Source of the DNA: CBDUUP01 sp965370435
GTDB taxonomy: Bacteria > Chloroflexota > Anaerolineae > Anaerolineales > UBA11579
Length of the DNA stretch: 10,682 bases
NCBI GenBank assembly: GCA_965370435.1
Contig: CBDUUP010000128.1
Location: 1 to 10,682, forward strand
Reading direction: 5' to 3'
The position numbers and the translations under genes were made by a program. Below are positions 6,263 to 10,682 of this stretch, one piece after another; position 1 is the stretch's first letter, and each line of letters opens with the position of its first letter. The notes beneath the pieces were generated by a model. That model was not told the DNA's origin and made no database searches. It was given only the letters and a program-made list of their open reading frames with translations.

Positions 6263-6913
6263 ATGGATCAGATACGCGTAATCATCGCCGATGATCATAC
6301 CCTCGTTCGCCAGGGGATAATCCGTCTCCTGGAGGATGCTGGCGATATTCAGGTTGTCGCTGATACGGATAACGGCATTGACGTTATCGAACTGACCCAA
6401 GAGCATCAACCCGATGTGGTCGTGCTGGATGTGTCCATGCCCCGATTGACTGGTCTGGAAACCATCACTCGGCTCAAGAGGCTCGAAAACCCTCCTGAGG
6501 TGGTGATGCTATCCATGTATGGTGTTGATACTATAGCCCGGCAGGCTTTGCATAAAGGCGCACGCGGCTTTGTGATGAAGAGGGCTGTAGCTGCTGAATT
6601 GCTGGCTGCCATCCGGGCTGCTAATCAGGGAGCCATATACCTTAGCGCTGGAGTATCACAGGCTGTGGGCCTAGAAGTGCCGGATGATTATCCCGATAAC
6701 CCACTAGAACACCTTTCCCCTCGAGAGCGGGAAGTTGTACAGATGGTCTGCGAGGGGAAATCTTCTCGGGAGATCGCCGAGATCCAGGGGGTTAGCCCCA
6801 CGACGATTGATAAACAGCGCCGCAGCGCTATGCGTAAATTGGGCGTGACTGATGTTGTAGGTCTGGTACGGGTTAGCATTCAGCATGGCTTGGTCGTCGT
6901 CGATGAAGACTGA
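6263..6913 (+). CDS. NarL/FixJ-type response regulator (receiver plus LuxR HTH)
   Basis: This is a 216-residue DNA-binding regulator. The receiver (4-120) has the acidic pair Asp10-Asp11, phosphoacceptor Asp56 in VVLDVSMP, a Ser in MLSMYG and the conserved Lys in FVMKRA. A linker leads to a LuxR-type helix-turn-helix (about 149-210) beginning LSPREREVVQMVCEGKSSRE. The recognition region reads SPTTIDKQRRSAMRKLGV, a variant of the usual SPRTVEVHR. It is the natural partner of the kinase upstream. The ATG lies two bases after the kinase stop and is preceded by AGGA (6253-6256), so the two are translationally coupled. A TTG two codons earlier is less likely. DNA targets are unknown; autoregulation at the promoters before 3966 is a reasonable guess. 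Confidence 0.93.
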   Translation: MDQIRVIIADDHTLVRQGIIRLLEDAGDIQVVADTDNGIDVIELTQEHQPDVVVLDVSMPRLTGLETITRLKRLENPPEVVMLSMYGVDTIARQALHKGARGFVMKRAVAAELLAAIRAANQGAIYLSAGVSQAVGLEVPDDYPDNPLEHLSPREREVVQMVCEGKSSREIAEIQGVSPTTIDKQRRSAMRKLGVTDVVGLVRVSIQHGLVVVDED

Positions 6914-6982
6914 GTAAATCCGGGTATCTTTGATGGATAGGTATGTGCCCTGCAGGTTATTGTGGGGCTATTTTTGTAGTTC

Positions 6983-7031
6983 GCGTATGGGTGAATTTTA
7001 CATTAGGACAGGGATAGATTTACCCATGCGC
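6983..7031. promoter_or_regulatory. Long inverted repeat downstream of the response regulator
   Basis: GCGTATGGGTGAA (6983-6995) pairs with TTTACCCATGCGC (7019-7031) over 13 positions with two G-U pairs, around a 23-base loop. No U-tract follows, so it is not a classic terminator. It lies 69 bases after the regulator stop, in a 288-base gap. It could be a 3' stabilising stem, part of a leader for the receiver gene, or a protein site. Confidence 0.4.
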
Positions 7032-7098
7032 AATACCCCCTTGATGGTTATAATTTTAACGTAATAAGGTGGTTTCTCACTACAGCCTACGTATACTA

Positions 7099-7138
7099 GT
7101 GCCACCAGTGGAGGGGGGGGTGCTGGTGGCATGCTTTT
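7099..7138 (+). terminator. Probable terminator of the methyltransferase/kinase/regulator operon
   Basis: GTGCCACCAG (7099-7108) pairs with CTGGTGGCAT (7123-7132) over ten positions (one G-U). The 14-base loop contains a run of eight G. GCTTTTAAG follows, giving a short U-run. The stem is stable but the U-tract is weak, so an attenuator ahead of the receiver gene is an alternative. The rest of 6914-7201 holds a lone TATAAT (7049-7054) without a matching -35 box, and no gene. Confidence 0.45.
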
Positions 7139-7201
7139 AAGCCCTTATCGCCATTCCGCTTCAAAAATCCCAACCCTATATTATGAGTTCAAGGATGTCT
7201 C

Positions 7202-7579
7202 TTGAAGTCTGCTATCCTGATCGTGGATGATGAGTGGAACCTTGCAATGACTATAGCCTTAGCGTTTCGTCGAAGGCTTCCCCGACATGTGGGTGTTGAT
7301 GTTTGCGGCTCGGCTGAAGAGGCCATTGAAATATTATCCAATCGAGCCTTCAAACTCGTGGTCACAGACCTTCGGCTGCCAGGCAAATCAGGGTTGGACT
7401 TGCTGAGAGAGATTTCTCGTTGTTCCCCCAAAACCCGCAAGATTTTGATCTCTGCTTATCGTAATGATGCAATTCAATGCCAGGTGGACATGTATGCAGA
7501 CCGCTATCTGGATAAACCTTTTAACATTTCCGATTTTCTAGCCTGTGTGGAAGAGGTAATGGGTTCCCATTTGAATTGA
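7202..7579 (+). CDS. Single-domain response regulator receiver (CheY-like)
   Basis: This is a 125-residue receiver with no output domain. The phosphorylation site is complete: Asp9-Asp10 in LIVDDE, phosphoacceptor Asp56 in VVTDLRLPGKSG, Ser84 in LISAY and Lys105 in YLDKPF. Such proteins act as phosphorelay intermediates, phosphate sinks or protein-protein switches. The start is TTG at 7202, with AAGGA (7191-7195) six bases upstream; a stop codon lies in frame at 7184, and the nearby ATGs at 7183 and 7195 are out of frame. It follows the two-component operon at 288 bases, beyond a terminator-like hairpin, so it is probably a separate unit. Its kinase may be the one at 4782 or one elsewhere. 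It converges with the DUF58 gene, with only 57 bases between the stop codons. Confidence 0.88.
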   Translation: MKSAILIVDDEWNLAMTIALAFRRRLPRHVGVDVCGSAEEAIEILSNRAFKLVVTDLRLPGKSGLDLLREISRCSPKTRKILISAYRNDAIQCQVDMYADRYLDKPFNISDFLACVEEVMGSHLN

Positions 7580-7636
7580 CCCCAGGGGATATTTGGTAGA
7601 GCCAGGAGGGTGACGCAATTTTCCCCCTTATCTGAT

Positions 7637-8947
7637 CTAAAGCATTTCCAGGGCTGGCGCCCGCATGACGCTCAGCTCTCCGGCTGCGGCCCCTGCCAGA
7701 GTGAGCATCTCTCCAATATCGTCTTCATTGGCGATCACCGTTACCGAGACCCCCAGCGACCGGATGGCCTCCGCCAGAACCGGCGTCCCCTGGGGGCCGT
7801 TGAAACTGCCCGCCTCGATGAGAGTCACTACCGGGCGTAAACCAAGACGCACCAGTTGATCCACCGCCAGAGCCACTTCATCCCGCGTATCCGAGGTCAC
7901 GATGACCACCGTGCTGCCCCGGGGCAGGTGGCGGGCCTGGGAGGTCAACAGCGCGGCGATGGGCATGAATCCTACCGAACGCAGCATGGCCAGCGATTCC
8001 AGAATTTTGTTCAACTGCCGCGCCCCGCGGTCGGGAGGCAGGATGTTGAGGGTTTGCCCGCTGCTTACCATCCCCACCGCCCGGTCGAGGCGCAGGTAGT
8101 ACCGGCACAGCGAGGCGGCGATGGTGGCGGCGTATTCTTCTGTGGAGGGGGGGAGGGCTTTGACCGCCGCTTTGGGGTCCCAGATGGCATCCTCGGCGCT
8201 GGTATGGGGGATGTGCGGCAGGCTAAATTGCACCGTCCGAGCCGCATCGATGAACATCCAAACCTCCGCCATCGGGTCGAGTTCAAATTCCTTGACCATC
8301 AATTGGTTCCGGCGGGCGGTGGTCCGCCAATGGATGCGGTTATAAGAATCGCCAGGGGCGTATTCGCGCACCCCGGAAGCGTTGGGTGTGACCTGGTGGG
8401 TGCGCCGGCGCAGAGCCTCCCCGCCGGGCAGCATCCCCGGCGGGCTGGGGAAGGCCCGCACTTCTACCATCAAAGGATAGACCAGCACCGAAATCTCCTC
8501 CTGGATGGTCTCCGAGACTGGGAACAACCCAAAGGGGTCGCCGGAGATCAACTCGGTGGGGCCTAGGGGGAAGATGCCCCGTTGGGTGAGGCGGGTGCGG
8601 TTGATGTATGAGCGTCCTTGCTTGCCGCCGATCATCGCCAATACCCGCGAACCCAACGAACCGGGCAGGGTGGTGTGATCCCGGACCTCCAGCCATAAAC
8701 GGGGGATGCGGGAGGTGTTTTGAATGTCGAAGCGTTCTTCGTAGATCTCCCCCGCCTGAGCGCGGGTTTGCCTTGACCTTCGGGCGAACCGCACCCCGCG
8801 CAGGGACAACTTTGCCCAGATCCAATTCCCCACCAGCATCAAGGTCCAGAGGTAGACCATGCGCGAATAAAATCCTTGTCCCGTAACTGCCAAAGCGAGC
8901 AGGCTGGCCCCCAACAGGAACAAGACAAACCGCAGGGAAGTCGTCAT
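7637..8947 (-). CDS. DUF58 domain membrane-anchored protein
   Basis: The protein has 436 residues. Two hydrophobic segments (about 5-22 and 30-46) anchor it in the membrane, with the rest probably cytoplasmic. A beta-rich part (50-160) contains the LTQRGIFPLGPTELISGDPFGLF pattern (120-142). The DUF58 signature GVREYAPGDSYNRIHWRTTARR (192-213) follows, and then a von Willebrand A-like segment (MFIDAARTVQ at 231-240; a later VVIVTSD strand). DUF58 proteins are nearly always encoded beside MoxR ATPases and are thought to be clients or scaffolds for their chaperone activity in envelope or stress functions. The exact role is unknown. The ATG overlaps the MoxR stop as ATGA (8944-8947), a sign of translational coupling. 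No transglutaminase-like gene follows; the unit ends here. Confidence 0.88.
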   Translation of the reverse strand: MTTSLRFVLFLLGASLLALAVTGQGFYSRMVYLWTLMLVGNWIWAKLSLRGVRFARRSRQTRAQAGEIYEERFDIQNTSRIPRLWLEVRDHTTLPGSLGSRVLAMIGGKQGRSYINRTRLTQRGIFPLGPTELISGDPFGLFPVSETIQEEISVLVYPLMVEVRAFPSPPGMLPGGEALRRRTHQVTPNASGVREYAPGDSYNRIHWRTTARRNQLMVKEFELDPMAEVWMFIDAARTVQFSLPHIPHTSAEDAIWDPKAAVKALPPSTEEYAATIAASLCRYYLRLDRAVGMVSSGQTLNILPPDRGARQLNKILESLAMLRSVGFMPIAALLTSQARHLPRGSTVVIVTSDTRDEVALAVDQLVRLGLRPVVTLIEAGSFNGPQGTPVLAEAIRSLGVSVTVIANEDDIGEMLTLAGAAAGELSVMRAPALEML

Positions 8948-9906
8948 CCAGCGGCCTCGTGGACTGCGTCCCCGCCGGGAACCGGCACGATCTTTACGAT
9001 CTCTTCGATCACGCTCTCGGCGGACACGTCCTTCAGACGGGCCGCCGGGCCGAGGATGACCCGGTGCCCCAGGCAGGCCAGGGCCAGGTTCTTGACATCG
9101 TCGGGCAGCACGTAGTCCCGGCCTTCGATCGCGGCTCTGGCTTGTCCGGCCCGGTAGAGGCCCAGGCTGCCGCGGGTGCTGGCGCCCAGGTAGACCTCCG
9201 GGTGGTGGCGGGTCTGGCGGGTCAGATCTACGGCGTAGCTTTTCACCTCGTCGGAGACGTGGATGGCCTTGACCGCCTTCTGCATCTGCTGGATCTCTTC
9301 CAATTCGGCGACTTGCCCCAGGGTCTCCAGAGGATGCTCGTATTGCTGGCTTTCCAGCACCTTGATCTCATCCTCTTTGGAGGGGTAGCCCAATTGGATC
9401 CGCAGGAGGAAGCGGTCGAGCTGGGCTTCGGGCAGGGGAAAGGTGCCCTCATATTCGATGGGGTTCTGGGTGCCCAGCACCATGAAGGGCCGGGGCAGCA
9501 TGTGGGTGATGCCGTCCACCGTGATCTGGGTTTCCTGCATGGCTTCCAGCAGGGCCGCCTGGGTCTTGGGGGTGGCGCGGTTGATCTCGTCGGCCAGCAC
9601 GATCTGGGCCACCACCGGCCCGGGGCGGAACTCGAACTCCCGGGTGACCTGGTTGAAGATGGACACCCCGGTGACGTCGCTGGGGAGCATGTCGGGGGTG
9701 AACTGGAGGCGGCTGAAGCTGAGGCCCAACGAACGGGCCAGACTGCGGGCCAGCATGGTCTTGCCCACGCCGGGCACGTCTTCGATCAGCATGTGGCCTT
9801 CGCTGAGCAGGCCGATCACGGTCAGCTCGACGGATTCGCGCTTGCCCACGATCACTTTCTCGATGTTGGCGACCACGCGTTCGGCAAATTCTTTTACTTG
9901 GGTCAT
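8944..9906 (-). CDS. MoxR family AAA+ ATPase
   Basis: This is a 320-residue cytoplasmic ATPase of the MoxR group. Walker A is DVPGVGKT (43-50), Walker B is VLADEINRA (103-111), sensor 1 is LGTQNPIE (144-151), an arginine-finger region is AQLDRFLLR (161-169), and sensor 2 lies in GASTRGSLGL. The C-terminal lid carries VLPDDVKNLA. MoxR proteins are chaperone-like ATPases that help assemble or activate partner complexes, commonly together with DUF58 or VWA proteins. The start is supported by GGGAG (complement of 9913-9917) six bases upstream. A TATAAT-like box (complement of 9967-9972) lies about 60 bases before the start, but no convincing -35 hexamer was found. The gene is GC-rich. Confidence 0.94.
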   Translation of the reverse strand: MTQVKEFAERVVANIEKVIVGKRESVELTVIGLLSEGHMLIEDVPGVGKTMLARSLARSLGLSFSRLQFTPDMLPSDVTGVSIFNQVTREFEFRPGPVVAQIVLADEINRATPKTQAALLEAMQETQITVDGITHMLPRPFMVLGTQNPIEYEGTFPLPEAQLDRFLLRIQLGYPSKEDEIKVLESQQYEHPLETLGQVAELEEIQQMQKAVKAIHVSDEVKSYAVDLTRQTRHHPEVYLGASTRGSLGLYRAGQARAAIEGRDYVLPDDVKNLALACLGHRVILGPAARLKDVSAESVIEEIVKIVPVPGGDAVHEAAG

Positions 9907-9950
9907 GGAATTCTCCCGGGGTTTAGGATTGTATGGATCATAGTATGAGG

Positions 9951-9964
9951 CCGTAATAACGGCG
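9951..9964. promoter_or_regulatory. Small palindrome upstream of moxR-like gene, possible operator
   Basis: GCCGT-AATA-ACGGC (9951-9964) is a 14-base dyad 45 bases before the MoxR start and between it and the possible -10 box at 9967-9972. Its position suits a repressor or regulator site. It is short, and chance is possible. The surrounding 9907-10299 gap is otherwise G-rich spacer (9981-10010) followed by AT-rich sequence, the REP-like palindrome and no gene. Confidence 0.25.
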
Positions 9965-10168
9965 CAATTATATCATCAGACGGGGGGAAGCTAGGGGGGA
10001 GGGGAAGGGGGCATGAGCGCATGAGGGCAGGAGTGTTTTTGTGGTTTGGTGGTACGCTTTTATTACTATTTTGGAGGCCAAAAGGTTTGATTTTGGGGGC
10101 TGAGGTGAGGGACTCCATTACTTAAATTCCCGTCGATATATAAATAAACCGCAGGGTTGCTGGTTTTC

Positions 10169-10195
10169 GTAGGGGCGCAGCGCGCTGCGCCCCTA
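10169..10195. repeat. REP-like palindrome with GTAG head, copy 2 (perfect)
   Basis: GTAG (10169-10172) opens a perfect 26-bp palindrome: TAGGGGCGCAGCG (10170-10182) and its exact complement CGCTGCGCCCCTA (10183-10195), with no loop. The 5' flank TTTTCGTAG (10164-10172) is identical to that of copy 1 at 1361-1369, and both continue G/A-rich then CG before the stem. The stems themselves differ in sequence, as expected if only the head and the fold are recognised. It lies 104 bases upstream of the RAYT-like gene, the arrangement typical of REP/RAYT systems. Confidence 0.7.
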
Positions 10196-10299
10196 TGACT
10201 ACTACTCGCCCACACACACGTCCTGTCTACAACCGATTGTTCTCGCTTGATCCAATTATGTTCGTGCCGTGGTCTTCATTCGAGGATATAATCCCCAAT

Positions 10300-10682
10300 A
10301 TGTCATCGTCCAATGCTCGATCTCCCCGCAGACCGTCTCTCCGCCTGCAAGGATACGATTACACCCAACCGGGTGCGTATTTCGTCACCGTCTGCACCTG
10401 GCAGAAAGATACGATATTCGGAGATATCGTGGATGGGGAGATGCGGCTGAATGAGTGGGGGCGGATCGTTTGGGATGAATGGCAGCGCACCGAAACCCAG
10501 CGGCAAAATGTATCTCTGGACTCTTTCGTCGTCATGCCAAACCACGTTCATGGGATCATCGTTATCAATGCCCCCGTTTTGGTGGGGGGGGCGCGCGGGG
10601 GGCCCCCCCCCCCAAACCCCCCCCACCCCCACCCCCCCCCCCCCGGGGGACCCGGGTGTGTGGGGGGCCATGTGCGAGGCCA
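10300..10682 (+). CDS. REP-associated tyrosine transposase (RAYT/Y1, IS200-like), 3' truncated
   Basis: The frame is open from the ATG at 10300 to the window end. The N-terminus RRPSLRLQGYDYTQPGAYFV (10-29) and the following T-V-C-T are characteristic of this family. Next come FGDIVDGEMRLNEWGRIVWDEW (40-61) and VVMPNHVHGIIVI (77-89), where His82-Val-His84 is the metal-binding HUH motif of Y1 transposases. The catalytic tyrosine would be further on, outside the window. These single-strand nucleases bind GTAG-headed REP hairpins. From about residue 92 the translation becomes a run of Gly and Pro caused by G/C homopolymers (10581-10668), so the sequence or assembly is doubtful there. An in-frame ATG at 10258 would add 14 residues. 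The ribosome site is weak (AGGA at 10283-10286, thirteen bases away). Confidence 0.8.
   Translation, partial: MSSSNARSPRRPSLRLQGYDYTQPGAYFVTVCTWQKDTIFGDIVDGEMRLNEWGRIVWDEWQRTETQRQNVSLDSFVVMPNHVHGIIVINAPVLVGGARGGPPPPNPPHPHPPPPGGPGCVGGHVRG
10581..10668. other. G/C homopolymer tract, suspected assembly or sequencing error
   Basis: Runs of six to fourteen G or C follow each other with few other bases. No other part of the window looks like this. The tract begins where RAYT homologues carry a variable linker and reaches almost to the window end, suggesting a ragged contig end over a hairpin-rich REP-like stretch. A real low-complexity linker is less likely. Confidence 0.6.

Noticed and set aside
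7856..8566. Rightward reading frame of about 236 residues opposite the DUF58 gene
   Set aside because: The composition is that of an antisense shadow, and no motif or ribosome site is visible.
8959..9948. Long rightward reading frame opposite the MoxR gene
   Set aside because: The translation is low-complexity and Gly/His/Asp/Leu-rich, with no start signal; the MoxR motifs on the other strand are complete.
10303..10671. Leftward reading frame at the right end
   Set aside because: It is antisense to the recognisable RAYT frame, and its first part is a Gly/Pro run produced by the homopolymer tract.

Overview
The window is a stretch of bacterial chromosome of mixed composition. Gene families, intergenic palindromes and G-rich spacers together suggest a Chloroflexota (Anaerolineae-like) or similar environmental bacterium. 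No rRNA or tRNA gene fixes the taxonomy, so this is an inference. Both ends look cut. The left edge lies inside the reading frame of a nonribosomal peptide synthetase (NRPS) termination module. The right edge lies inside a REP-associated transposase gene that dissolves into G/C homopolymers.

Layout from left to right. (1) 2-1048 (+): the carrier protein and thioesterase end of an NRPS, clearly AT-richer than the rest. (2) 1049-1434: no gene. It holds a TA-flanked MITE-like inverted-repeat element, an octanucleotide tandem repeat, a symmetric terminator hairpin and a REP-like GTAG palindrome. (3) 3673-1435 (-): two hydrolase genes in series, an L-2-amino-thiazoline-4-carboxylate (ATC) hydrolase-family protein followed by an AbgB-like M20 amidohydrolase. 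(4) 3674-3965: a divergent control region with two good sigma-70-type promoters reading rightward, a hairpin at the predicted RNA 5' end and a direct repeat. (5) 3966-6913 (+): a tight three-gene operon encoding a DUF574-type SAM-dependent methyltransferase, a soluble RsbRD-like/PAS/NarL-family histidine kinase and its NarL/LuxR-type response regulator. (6) 6914-7201: two stem-loops, one resembling a terminator, then a single-domain receiver (7202-7579, +). (7) 9906-7637 (-): a MoxR AAA+ ATPase and a DUF58 protein sharing an ATGA overlap. (8) 9907-10299: no gene, but a perfect 26-bp GTAG palindrome lies 104 bp before a truncated RAYT/Y1 transposase (10300-end, +).

How the parts relate. The kinase and regulator should form a cytoplasmic signalling pair, and the methyltransferase made from the same transcript is the obvious but unproven partner. 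The stand-alone receiver next door may join that circuit. MoxR and DUF58 form the usual chaperone/client pair acting at the membrane on envelope or surface proteins. The two GTAG palindromes share their flanking bases, and one lies beside a RAYT gene, so they are best explained as REP elements mobilised by that transposase family.

I see no CRISPR array, toxin-antitoxin pair or recognisable defence island. The least ordinary features are the methyltransferase/RsbRD-kinase operon with its elaborate promoter region, and the REP/RAYT and MITE-like elements.
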